A stretch of DNA of 64,000 nt. Origin: Microbulbifer sp. Q7 (GTDB lineage: Bacteria; Pseudomonadota; Gammaproteobacteria; Pseudomonadales; Cellvibrionaceae). Shown one piece after another: positions 9,771 through 17,356 of the stretch. How positions within the stretch are numbered: position 1 is the stretch's first letter; every line of letters starts with the position of its first letter. The notes beneath the pieces are model-generated. The model was not told the origin of the DNA and did no database searches. It saw only the letters and a list, made by a program, of their open reading frames with translations. The stretch spans positions 62,001 through 126,000 of the forward strand of contig NZ_LROY01000002.1 of NCBI RefSeq assembly GCF_001639145.1, read 5' to 3'. Position numbers and translations under genes: made by a program.

Positions 9771-9797
9771 ATAAAAGAGCCCCGCAGGTGCGGGGCT
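9771..9797 (-). terminator. Hairpin with U-run between transporter and kinase genes
   Basis: On the minus strand AGCCCCGCA and TGCGGGGCT (9778-9797) form a perfect 9-bp stem with a 2-base spacer, followed by CTTTTAT. It has the form of an intrinsic terminator, yet lies only a few bases before the kinase ATG (9767) and covers the G-rich sequence that would serve as its ribosome site. It may trim the level of kinase and cynS relative to the transporter. Confidence 0.7.
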
Positions 9798-9809
9798 TGT
9801 GGGCTAGGT

Positions 9810-10649
9810 TCAGGCGAGCGCCGGGTTTGCGTCAGCCGCGGTCAGCTGGCGTTTCGGTGCGGTTTTGTAGTGTGTGCTGTACAGGGTCAGGCCGGTAAAC
9901 GCGAGGCCGCCAACGAGGTTGCCCAGTGCGGTGGGGATTTCATTCCAGATCAGATAATCCATCACCGAAAAATCGCCGCCCATCATGATTGCGGTGGGGA
10001 ACAGGAACATGTTCACCACAGAGTGCTCGAAGGCCATAAAGAAGAACAGCATGATCGGCATCCACATGGCGATCACCTTGCCGCTGACGTTGGTCGATAC
10101 CATCGCCCCAACCACGCCCATGGACACCATCCAGTTACACAGCATGCCGCGCACGAAGATGGTGAACCAGCCGGCGGCTCCGTACTCGGCGTAGCCGAGA
10201 GTACGCGCTTCACCGATGGAGGAAAGCTTGGCACCCACCGCACCCGGCTCGGTGTTAAAGCCCATGGTGAAAACAAAAGCCATCATCACCGCTACGGTAA
10301 GCGCACCGGCAAAGTTGCCCACGAAAACCAGCCCCCAGTTGCGCAGAATTCCGCCCCAGGTAACACCCGGTCGTTTGTCGAGCCATGCCAGCGGCGCGAG
10401 TACAAAGACCCCGGTGAGCAGGTCAAAGCCCATCAGGTAAAGCATGCAAAAACCTACCGGGAACAGGATCGAGCCGACAAGATGGGAGCCAGTAGTCACC
10501 GCCACGGTTACCGCGAATACCGCAGCCAGTGCCAGGATGGCACCCGCCATATAGGCGCGTACCAGAGTGTCACGGGTGGACATGTAAATTTTGGACTCCC
10601 CCGCGTCGACCATTTTGGTCACGAATTCGTTGGGAACGAGATAAGCCAT
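9810..10649 (-). CDS. Formate/nitrite transporter family protein
   Basis: A 279-residue FNT (FocA/NirC) family channel with six membrane segments. Features include the AGAILALAAVFAV first helix, the GNFAGAL segment of the re-entrant region and the LVGGLAFTG motif near the C-terminus. The frame is open upstream, but the ATG at 10649 was chosen because of a strong AAGGTG ribosome site and because MAYLVPNEFVTKMVDAG aligns with family N-termini. Nitrite is the likely substrate given the divergent NasR-type regulator and the antitermination leader; formate cannot be excluded from sequence. First gene of the operon with the kinase-phosphatase and cynS. Confidence 0.9.
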   Translation of the reverse strand: MAYLVPNEFVTKMVDAGESKIYMSTRDTLVRAYMAGAILALAAVFAVTVAVTTGSHLVGSILFPVGFCMLYLMGFDLLTGVFVLAPLAWLDKRPGVTWGGILRNWGLVFVGNFAGALTVAVMMAFVFTMGFNTEPGAVGAKLSSIGEARTLGYAEYGAAGWFTIFVRGMLCNWMVSMGVVGAMVSTNVSGKVIAMWMPIMLFFFMAFEHSVVNMFLFPTAIMMGGDFSVMDYLIWNEIPTALGNLVGGLAFTGLTLYSTHYKTAPKRQLTAADANPALA

Positions 10650-10749
10650 AGTTGTCACCTTTGAAAGTTTGAGAACCGGTTGTCCATCTGTGCTGGAAAT
10701 GGGTATCTGCGTAAGAGGCGTACTGTCCAAAGCAGCGTTTGCCGGGCAC

Positions 10750-10797
10750 AAAAAAAGCGCCCACACAGACCAGCCTTAGCCGGAACGTGATGGACGC
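10750..10797 (-). terminator. Intrinsic terminator in the transporter-operon leader (attenuator)
   Basis: In the minus-strand leader RNA, GCGUCC (10797-10792) pairs with GGGCGC (10759-10754), extended by A-U and CAC/GUG pairs around one bulge; an inner CCGGC/GCUGG stem closes a UAAG loop, and seven U residues follow. This is a complete Rho-independent terminator about 100 nt before the transporter ATG. Its 5' arm contains the GUCCA that also forms the 3' side of the upstream hairpin at 10791-10806, so the two structures exclude each other. Confidence 0.85.
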
Positions 10798-10871
10798 CTT
10801 TATCCAGAATATTCGTTATGTCACGGGCGGAAGCCCTGCAGGGTTTGCGCAACCTGTCGCGCCAGAACCCT
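10791..10871 (-). promoter_or_regulatory. Candidate ANTAR-responsive dual-hairpin RNA
   Basis: Two hairpins with six-base loops are visible in the minus-strand leader. Hairpin 1 (10840-10871): GCGCG and UGCGC close the loop ACAGGU (10857-10852), with an outer AGGGUU/AACCCU stem. Hairpin 2 (10791-10806): UGGAU and GUCCA close the loop AAAGGC (10801-10796). Both loops have A in position 1 and G in position 4, the pattern known for RNAs bound by ANTAR-domain antiterminators, and hairpin 2 overlaps the terminator arm as in that mechanism. The linker is about 33 nt, longer than in the published examples I recall. The divergent gene encodes a NIT-ANTAR protein, the expected ligand. Confidence 0.75.
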
Positions 10872-10884
10872 ACGCTTACGCTTG

Positions 10885-10902
10885 AAGCAAGTTCGGTGCC
10901 AA
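10885..10902 (-). promoter_or_regulatory. Sigma-54 promoter of the transporter-kinase-cynS operon
   Basis: Reading the minus strand, TTGGCACCGAACTTGCTT gives the -24 GG and -12 GC with exactly ten bases between, a near-perfect sigma-54 element (consensus TGGCAC-N5-TTGC). The transcription start would fall near 10875, just before the first leader hairpin. It implies activation by an enhancer-binding protein, most simply NtrC. Confidence 0.85.
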
Positions 10903-10975
10903 CGTTTATGGATCGATAAAAAACGGGTGAAAATAATTTCTCACCAAGACATGCATCACCACGCTGCTACCGCGA

Positions 10976-10992
10976 TGCACGATTGTGGTGCA
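10976..10992. promoter_or_regulatory. NtrC-like enhancer site
   Basis: TGCACGATTGTGGTGCA differs at one position from the NtrC dyad consensus TGCAC(C)N4TGGTGCA. It is centred about 110 bp upstream of the start predicted from the sigma-54 element, a usual distance for NtrC. No second strong site was found nearby. Confidence 0.7.
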
Positions 10993-11170
10993 AGCGATCG
11001 TGGCATGGTGTATTTCGGGTCGTGAGATTGGCAGCCAGAGTCCGCGAAACCTGAGTGAAGTCTCAGCAAAACATCGTTCACGAATGGAATATTTATTGCT
11101 GACTAATAAGTGGTTAGACCATCGCTGGCGCCGAGCCCGCGGATTATCACTCTTTGTTAAAAGTGCCTCT

Positions 11171-12529
11171 ATGCCCAATCACAGTGAAGACGCAGAGAAA
11201 TTCCTGCTCGCCGCCAAGCGTTCCGAGATCCAGGCGTTGGAGCGACTGGCGAGTAGTTGTGAACTGGTGACCACCGTATCGGACCTGGTTCACCAGCTGC
11301 AGCGGGAGCGCGGTATCAGCAATATCTACCTGGTGTCCTCCGGGCATCGGTTTGCGGCCCTGCGCAGGGAGCAGATTCGGGAGGGCACCCGCAGTGCGGA
11401 TACCTTCCGCCAGCTGTTGCACGACCAGTACCTGCAGAGTGACCGTTGCAGTAGTCCACGGGACATGCGCCTGTTGAACAGTATCGCTTATTCATTGCAT
11501 GGCCTGGATGAGCTTGAAGAGCTGCGACGTCACATCGATGCATTTGAAGTAAACGCCCTGGGGTCCACGGATGCCTATTGCCGGTTGATTGCCGGATTAC
11601 TTTCGGTGGTGTTTGAGGCCGCCGACGTTGCGGATGATCCGGAGGTGACTCGGCTGCTGGTGGCACTGTTTAACTTCATGCAGGCCAAGGAATTTGCGGG
11701 ACAGGAGCGGGCCTGGGGTGCCATCGGATTTGCCGGTAGCCGGTTCGACGAAAAGCTGCATTTGCGTCTTGAACAGTTACAGGATTGTCAGCGGCGGAGC
11801 CTGGAGGTTTTTCTGGAGTTTGCCGGAGAAACCGAAGAATCCAGCTGGCAGGAAATTGTGGACAGTGAGGCGTCGCGGGATCTGAATCGGCTGCGCCGGG
11901 TGATTGCAGGACTGAAAAACGGCGAGCCCATCTCGCCGGAGGTGAGCGAAGTCTGGTATCAGCTGGCCACAGCGCGTATTGATGCCATGCATGGTGTTGA
12001 AGACGCGATGGCCGCCCGTCTGTTGCAGGTGAGTCGCCAGCGGGTGGCGGATGCGCAATCGGAATTGGGGCATCATCGCGCGCAACTACAGAAAATGAAA
12101 TCTTCTGACTGGGGGCGCGTACCGGCGCTGGCGGTGTTGTTCGACCCCGAAGTGCCCGGGCTCTATGGGCGCGCGGAGACCGCAGCAGTGCCGGCCCTGA
12201 ATGGGCAGAACCTGACGCATTCCCTGTACGACCTGATTCGCTCACAGGTTGCGCATATTCAGAGAGTGAACGAAGAACTGGAGGAAACCCGCCGGGCCCT
12301 GACGGAGCGCAAGTTGATCGAGCGGGCCAAGGGCGTACTGATGCGCAGCCTGCGACTGAGTGAGGACGATGCGTACCGGACTATGCAACAGCGCGCGATG
12401 GAAATGAATCTCAGGCTTGCGGACGTGGCGCAAAAAATTATTGAGATCGGGAGCCAGCGTAGTGCCACGAACCCCGACGGCGGCAGCGCGCGGCCCAGGT
12501 CGACGGCGGGAGACGGCAAACCACTTTGA
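11171..12529 (+). CDS. nasR: NasR-type nitrate-responsive antiterminator (NIT + ANTAR domains)
   Basis: A 452-residue protein. The N-terminal part (about residues 10-300) is the all-helical NIT nitrate/nitrite-sensing domain with the signature KRSEIQALERLASSCELV, then LVHQLQRERGISNIYLVSSG. The C-terminal ANTAR RNA-binding domain is the LTERKLIERAKGVLMR block and the following two helices. NasR of Klebsiella binds leader hairpins when nitrate or nitrite is present and prevents termination of the nas operon. The frame is open from a GTG at 10985, but the ATG at 11171 matches the family N-terminus; no start has a strong ribosome site. Divergent from the transporter operon whose leader carries the candidate target. 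Confidence 0.88.
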   Translation: MPNHSEDAEKFLLAAKRSEIQALERLASSCELVTTVSDLVHQLQRERGISNIYLVSSGHRFAALRREQIREGTRSADTFRQLLHDQYLQSDRCSSPRDMRLLNSIAYSLHGLDELEELRRHIDAFEVNALGSTDAYCRLIAGLLSVVFEAADVADDPEVTRLLVALFNFMQAKEFAGQERAWGAIGFAGSRFDEKLHLRLEQLQDCQRRSLEVFLEFAGETEESSWQEIVDSEASRDLNRLRRVIAGLKNGEPISPEVSEVWYQLATARIDAMHGVEDAMAARLLQVSRQRVADAQSELGHHRAQLQKMKSSDWGRVPALAVLFDPEVPGLYGRAETAAVPALNGQNLTHSLYDLIRSQVAHIQRVNEELEETRRALTERKLIERAKGVLMRSLRLSEDDAYRTMQQRAMEMNLRLADVAQKIIEIGSQRSATNPDGGSARPRSTAGDGKPL

Positions 12530-12566
12530 CCGCATTGCCCATAGGAGCCATCGCCGGTGGCGGCCG

Positions 12567-12812
12567 TCAGAATGCCCGCAGTGTGAGATACCAGTTAATC
12601 AGCGTATGTGGTGCGGGAGTGTTGAAAAAACGCTGCAGAACATAGCCGCCCGCAAATGCAGCGCCCATGGCGACGGGCAGGGGAATTCTTCGGGTTTGCG
12701 TCAGCGCTTGAGCGCGTTGCTGCTGCAGCAGGGATACCGCACTTTGGCGCTGTAATTCCATTTCTTCCCGGCAGTGTTCAATCTGTCTGTTTAAAGAGCG
12801 CAGTGACATCAT
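12567..12812 (-). CDS. YqjK-like small membrane-associated protein
   Basis: An 81-residue protein: an N-terminal charged helix (RQIEHCREEMELQRQ), then a hydrophobic stretch rich in Ala and Gly (about residues 46-62) and an aromatic tail. It overlaps the end of the upstream YqjE-like gene by 35 bp and is the third gene in a DUF883-YqjE-YqjK-type set, which supports the call more than its weak sequence identity does. Two consecutive ATG codons could start it. Function of YqjK proteins is unknown. Confidence 0.65.
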   Translation of the reverse strand: MMSLRSLNRQIEHCREEMELQRQSAVSLLQQQRAQALTQTRRIPLPVAMGAAFAGGYVLQRFFNTPAPHTLINWYLTLRAF

Positions 12813-13335
12813 TCAGTGCCTCACTTGCCTGCTTTTTACTTTCTTCAAAGCCGAGCATCCCGCGCAGGCGGTTGATCGATAGCAGCAATCCGGAAAAAAC
12901 CAGCAACTGGGTCAGGAAGAAAATCCCGAAACCAATATAGATAGACTGGAAAAAGTAATAGCCGAGTAATCCCAGACCTGCGCACAGGCTTACGATCAAC
13001 GCAACGGCGAGAAAAAATAGAAACAGCAGTAAAACGACAATGCGCTTTCCTGCGCTCAGGGTGCGCTGGAACTCCAGCTGTACTAGGCGGGTGAAGTTTT
13101 CCGACCAGGCGGTGGCCAGTGTCATGGTCGCTTCGGCCCGTTGTACCAGGGCATCGATTTCGGATTTAATGGCAGAGAGTGACTCACCGACTTCAGACTC
13201 TTTCTCATGGCGTGCCCGGCTGCTGGTTTCTGCAGCCGGGTCAGGGGATTGCTGAACGCCTTCCGTGCTCGTGGTCGATGCAGCGCCGCTGTTAGCGGCA
13301 TCCTGTCTCTGTTCCGGTTTTTCTGATCCGGCCAT
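12778..13335 (-). CDS. Phage-holin-family (YqjE-like) membrane protein
   Basis: A 185-residue protein with a polar, disordered N-terminus (residues 1-60, Ser/Ala/Glu/Gln rich), a helical segment, and two membrane segments at about 98-122 and 128-153. This is the layout of the actinobacterial phage holin superfamily III/YqjE group; despite the family name these are not lysis genes in this context. It is placed 114 bp after the DUF883 gene and overlaps the YqjK-like gene. In E. coli the yqjD-yqjE-yqjK set is a stress/stationary-phase inner-membrane operon; a similar role is inferred. Confidence 0.8.
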   Translation of the reverse strand: MAGSEKPEQRQDAANSGAASTTSTEGVQQSPDPAAETSSRARHEKESEVGESLSAIKSEIDALVQRAEATMTLATAWSENFTRLVQLEFQRTLSAGKRIVVLLLFLFFLAVALIVSLCAGLGLLGYYFFQSIYIGFGIFFLTQLLVFSGLLLSINRLRGMLGFEESKKQASEALNDVTALFKQTD

Positions 13336-13449
13336 GCAGTGATCCCCAGAATCGCCAGTAAGTTACTGCCAGTAAGTGACTACTAGTGGCCTTTTAAGGC
13401 CCGCGTCCGAACATTCTGGACGTTGTGGTTACCTTGGCTATTTTTTCGG

Positions 13450-13773
13450 TTACTTCAAAATCTTCGCAATCAACCAGCCGGCGGCAAAGGCACAACCTAC
13501 GCTGACGAGCGGATGAGCCTTGATGGAGCTTTCCGCGCGCTCTGCCACATCGTGGGCGCGTTGCTTACCTTGCTCTACGCCGGCCTGGGTGCGCGTTTTC
13601 ACCTGATCGGCGGTCTCCCGAGCGCGTGTTTTGACCTGATCTGCCGTCTCACGGGCGCGGGTTTTTACCTGCTCCGCCGTATCGTGCGCGGCTTCCCCGG
13701 CCAGATTGTAGGCTTGGTGTAATTTGTCACGGGTTGAGTGTGTGCCACTGTTGGGCATTTTTGCAGATGCCAT
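13450..13773 (-). CDS. DUF883 (ElaB/YqjD-type) membrane-anchored protein
   Basis: A 107-residue protein with a long amphipathic helix and a C-terminal membrane anchor ending GCAFAAGWLIAKILK, the DUF883 layout. E. coli relatives YqjD and ElaB bind ribosomes at the inner membrane in stationary phase. The central part is an almost exact 11-residue repeat, TRARETADQVK, giving an LEA-like charge pattern. The ATG has a strong AGAGGAG ribosome site. First gene of a three-gene set on the minus strand. Confidence 0.85.
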   Translation of the reverse strand: MASAKMPNSGTHSTRDKLHQAYNLAGEAAHDTAEQVKTRARETADQVKTRARETADQVKTRTQAGVEQGKQRAHDVAERAESSIKAHPLVSVGCAFAAGWLIAKILK

Positions 13774-14009
13774 GACGCTCTCCTCTGATAGTCAGGTTGA
13801 GCGCGAAGGATAGGCTTGTGGTGGGGGAGTTGGCAGAGAAAAAACACCGATAAAAATAATCGGTCTTAGCGAGTGACGCGATAGATCGAACAGGCGTGAA
13901 CCGGGCGGGCTTTAGGTTTATCAAGCCCCAGACTACCCGGTCCCGCATGCACAGTCCTGCTCCGCGCACGACAGTTTCACACGTTGTACCAGGGGCCGTC
14001 CGGGGCTCT

Positions 14010-14942
14010 TTATGCAGGAAACTGTTGGGTGATATTGTCGACCACACCGTCGAGCAGTCTCTGCCGGCTCTCGCGGCTGATCCAGGCGTTGTGGGGGGTA
14101 ATGATCAGGTTGGGGATGTCGTCGGCCAGCAGCGGGTGGTCGGCGGGCGGTGGTTCCACGCTCAACACATCCAGGGCTGCGCCGGCAATATCGCCGTTGT
14201 GGAGCGCGGCAAGCAGCGCTTTCTCATCCACCAGCCCGCCGCGGGCCGTGTTGATCAGAAAGGCGGAGGGTTTCATGGCCGCGAGAAAGGCTGCGTCCAC
14301 CATCTGGTCGGTGGCTGGTGTCAGCGGGCAGTGCAGGCTGATGACATCCGACTCTGCCAGCAGTTGGCTGAGGGGTACCCGCCCTGCTTTTTGCGCCCCG
14401 CTGAAGGACTCGGCAACCAGCACGTCCATGCCTAGCGCTTGTCCCAGCTGCGCGACCTTCTGCCCGAGATCGCCGTAGCCGATGATGCCCAGTTTCTTTC
14501 CCGCGAGTTCAATCACCGGGTAATCGAGGCGGCAGAACACCGGCGATGTGGCCCAGCTGCCGTTGCGCACGTCCGCGTGATACTGGTGCCAGCGGGTGGC
14601 GAGGGCGAGGATCAGGGCGAGGGTGTGTTGCGCGAGGGATGCGCCGGTATAGCCGGTGACATTTTTAACCGGGATATTTTTTTCCGCGGCGGCGTCCAGG
14701 TCGATGTTGTTGGTGCCGGTGGCGCACACGCAGATCAGTTTCAGGTTTGGGGCACTTTCAATCAACTGCCGGTCGAGCACCACCTTGTTGGTGATCACCA
14801 CGTCCGCGTTGGCAATACGCTCTGCGGCCTGTTCGGGCGAGGTGGTTTCAAAAAAATCCCACTGATCGAGCGCGTTTTTCAGAGCGGCCGTATCCAGCTC
14901 CTCCAGTTTCATCGTCAGCGTATCGAGAAAAACCCCACGCAT
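14010..14942 (-). CDS. hprA: D-2-hydroxyacid dehydrogenase, glycerate/hydroxypyruvate reductase type
   Basis: A 310-residue NAD(P)-dependent D-isomer 2-hydroxyacid dehydrogenase. The Rossmann motif GIIGYGDLGQKVAQLGQALGM lies in the middle, and the catalytic Arg, Glu and His sit in NTARGGLVDE, VLSVEPPPADHPLL and ITPHNAW. The VCATGTNNIDL segment and the AQHTLALILAL helix resemble glycerate dehydrogenase HprA of Pseudomonas, which reduces hydroxypyruvate. The ATG at 14942 with AAGGAT upstream is preferred over a TTG two codons earlier. It follows metG on the same strand after a large inverted repeat. Exact substrate is inferred. Confidence 0.85.
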   Translation of the reverse strand: MRGVFLDTLTMKLEELDTAALKNALDQWDFFETTSPEQAAERIANADVVITNKVVLDRQLIESAPNLKLICVCATGTNNIDLDAAAEKNIPVKNVTGYTGASLAQHTLALILALATRWHQYHADVRNGSWATSPVFCRLDYPVIELAGKKLGIIGYGDLGQKVAQLGQALGMDVLVAESFSGAQKAGRVPLSQLLAESDVISLHCPLTPATDQMVDAAFLAAMKPSAFLINTARGGLVDEKALLAALHNGDIAGAALDVLSVEPPPADHPLLADDIPNLIITPHNAWISRESRQRLLDGVVDNITQQFPA

Positions 14943-14981
14943 TTCCAATATCCTTTTTAATCCAATGAAGTTGCAGCTAAG

Positions 14982-15051
14982 GCCCTCAGGGGTCGCCTTC
15001 TGCAGAACGATTGCCGATGAGGTTGTGGAGCAGAAGGCGACCCCTGAGGGC
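14982..15051. repeat. Perfect 22-bp inverted repeat between metG and hprA
   Basis: Arms 14982-15003 (beginning GCCCTCAGGGGTCGCC) and 15030-15051 are exact reverse complements over 22 bp, separated by 26 bp. As RNA it would form a very stable stem in either direction, so it may terminate metG. No U-run follows, and the perfect arms also suggest a dispersed palindromic element of the REP kind. Confidence 0.9.
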
Positions 15052-15091
15052 AGCCCGGAACTTCAAACAAAGCCCCGGGCGCGAGCCGGAT

Positions 15092-17131
15092 TTACATCAC
15101 CCGCATACCCGGCTGCGCACCGGCGTGTGGCTCCAGAATCCAGAGGTCTTTGCCCCCCGGGCCCGCCGCCAGCACCATGCCTTCACTCACACCAAAACGC
15201 ATCTTGCGCGGCGCCAGGTTGGCCACCATCACCGTGTGCTTGCCAATCAGGTCTTCCGGGCTGTAGGCGCTCTTGATGCCGGCAAATACATTGCGGGTCT
15301 CGCCACCCAGGTCCAGGGTCAGGCGCAGCAGCTTGCCGGCACCTTCCACATGCTCCGCATTGGCAATGAGCGCAATGCGCAGGTCGACCTTGGCAAAATC
15401 GTCGAACTGGATCTGCTCTGCCAGTGGATCGTCCGCAAGCGGGCCGCTCGCTGCCTTCGCTTCTGCCTGCAGCTGTGCAAGGGATTCCTTCGCCGCTTCC
15501 TGCATCGCTTCCACCTGGGTTTTTTCCACACGCTGCATCAGTGGCTTGAACTTGTTGATGGTGTGGCCGGCCAGCGGTGTCACGGCGGCGTTCCAGTCCA
15601 GTGCCACACCGAGGAATTCCTCGGCTTTGTTCGCGGTTTCCGGCAGTACCGGTGCCAGCCAGGTCATCAGTGCGCGGAACATGTTCACGCCCTGGGAGCA
15701 GATCGCCAGCACTTCCGCTTCCTTGCCTTCTTCCTTCGCCAGCGACCAGGGCGCCTTGTCGGCGATCCAGGCGTTGGCGGCATCGGCCAGCGCCATGATT
15801 TCACGGGTTGCGCGGCTGTATTCGCGCGCTTCAAAGAATTCGGTGATGCGCGGCGCGGCTTCCACAAACTGGTTCCACAACGCGGCGTCGGCCAGTTCGC
15901 TGGCCAGGACACCGCCGGATTTGCTCACAAACTTGGCGGTGCGCGAGGCGATATTGACCACTTTGCCCACCAGGTCCGAATTCACCTTGGCGATGAAGTC
16001 GTCCAGGTTCAGGTCCAGGTCGTCGACACCGGCGGTGAGTTTGGCGGCAAAGTAGTAGCGCAGGTATTCCGGGTTCAGGTGGTCGAGATAGTTGCGCGCA
16101 TTGATAAAGGTGCCGCGGGACTTGGACATCTTCTTGCCATTCACGGTCAGGAAGCCGTGCACGCACACCTTGCTGGGGGTGCGGAAGTCGGCGGAATCGA
16201 GCATCGCCGGCCAAAACAGGGCGTGGAAGTTGACGATGTCCTTGCCGATAAAGTGATACACCTCGGCGCTGCTGTCCTTTTTCCAGTATTCCTGCCAGTC
16301 GAGGCCTTTCTCATCACAGTAATTTTTCAGGCTCGCCATGTAGCCGATCGGTGCGTCCAGCCACACGTAAAAATACTTGCCCGGGGCGTCGGGGATTTCG
16401 AAGCCGAAGTAGGGGGCATCGCGGGAAATGTCCCACTCCTGCAGCCCCTCATCCAGCCACTCGGCGAGCTTGTTCGCCACTTCGTTCTGCAGGTGGCCTG
16501 CCCGGGTCCACTGCTTCAGGAAGTCGGTGAAGGCCGGCAGGGTAAAGAAGAAGTGCTCGGACTCCTTCTCCACCGGTGTGGCGCCGGAGATGACGGAGAC
16601 CGGGTTGATCAGCTCGGTGGGACTGTAGGTTGCGCCGCAGGCTTCGCAGTTGTCGCCGTACTGGTCTTCGGTCTTGCACTTCGGGCAGGTGCCCTTGATG
16701 TAGCGGTCGGCGAGGAACAGTTCCTTCTCAGGGTCGAACGCCTGGGTAATGGTGCGCGAGGCAATGTGCCCGTTGTCGCGCAGGCGCTTGTAGATCATCG
16801 CCGACAGTTCGCGGTTTTCTTCCGAGTGGGTGGAGTGATAGTTATCCACACCGATCAGGAAGTCACTGAAGTCCCGCTGGTGCTCGGCCTGCATATTGGC
16901 AATGTGTTGCTCGGCGGTCAGGCCCAGTTGCTCGGCTTTCAGCATGATGGCGGTGCCGTGGGCATCGTCGGCGCACATATACAAACACTGGTTACCCTGT
17001 GCGCGCTGGAAGCGGGCCCAGATATCCGTCTGGATATATTCGAGGATATGGCCCAGGTGCAGGGAGCCATTGGCGTAGGGCAGGGCGCTGGTGACGAGGA
17101 TGTTTCTGGGCTGGGTGCGAGTCTGAGACAT
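15092..17131 (-). CDS. metG: Methionyl-tRNA synthetase
   Basis: A 679-residue enzyme that charges tRNA-Met and initiator tRNA. Motifs in order: HLGH (residues 25-28, the HIGH box), a zinc-binding pair CPKC and CEAC in the connective insert, KMSKS at about 334-338, an anticodon-binding helical domain, and the C-terminal tRNA-binding OB fold ([24 protein letters not shown]). The frame is open upstream, but the ATG at 17131 fits the family N-terminus, with GGAA upstream. Divergent from apbC, an arrangement seen in many gammaproteobacteria. Confidence 0.98.
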   Translation of the reverse strand: MSQTRTQPRNILVTSALPYANGSLHLGHILEYIQTDIWARFQRAQGNQCLYMCADDAHGTAIMLKAEQLGLTAEQHIANMQAEHQRDFSDFLIGVDNYHSTHSEENRELSAMIYKRLRDNGHIASRTITQAFDPEKELFLADRYIKGTCPKCKTEDQYGDNCEACGATYSPTELINPVSVISGATPVEKESEHFFFTLPAFTDFLKQWTRAGHLQNEVANKLAEWLDEGLQEWDISRDAPYFGFEIPDAPGKYFYVWLDAPIGYMASLKNYCDEKGLDWQEYWKKDSSAEVYHFIGKDIVNFHALFWPAMLDSADFRTPSKVCVHGFLTVNGKKMSKSRGTFINARNYLDHLNPEYLRYYFAAKLTAGVDDLDLNLDDFIAKVNSDLVGKVVNIASRTAKFVSKSGGVLASELADAALWNQFVEAAPRITEFFEAREYSRATREIMALADAANAWIADKAPWSLAKEEGKEAEVLAICSQGVNMFRALMTWLAPVLPETANKAEEFLGVALDWNAAVTPLAGHTINKFKPLMQRVEKTQVEAMQEAAKESLAQLQAEAKAASGPLADDPLAEQIQFDDFAKVDLRIALIANAEHVEGAGKLLRLTLDLGGETRNVFAGIKSAYSPEDLIGKHTVMVANLAPRKMRFGVSEGMVLAAGPGGKDLWILEPHAGAQPGMRVM

Positions 17132-17356
17132 CGTTGATTCCAAAAGCTGCGAGACTGGATTGTCCAAGTAGTTCAGGGGCGCTTGCCGGTGGACCGGAGC
17201 CACCGGAAAAGAGCGCGGAATATAGCAGAAATGGGCCCTGCAAGGCACCCGCGATGGGCCCCGTCACCCTTGTGTTGGCAGCAGACCTTGCCCACAATGC
17301 TGCCGCAAACCCACGCGGGAAATCCAGTCCCGTCAGCTAGCAGCGAGGATCGCAGT

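Noticed and set aside
15011..17137. Plus-strand frame of 708 codons opposite metG
   Set aside because: Antisense to metG, which has HLGH and KMSKS motifs. The antisense product is low complexity and unrelated to known proteins.
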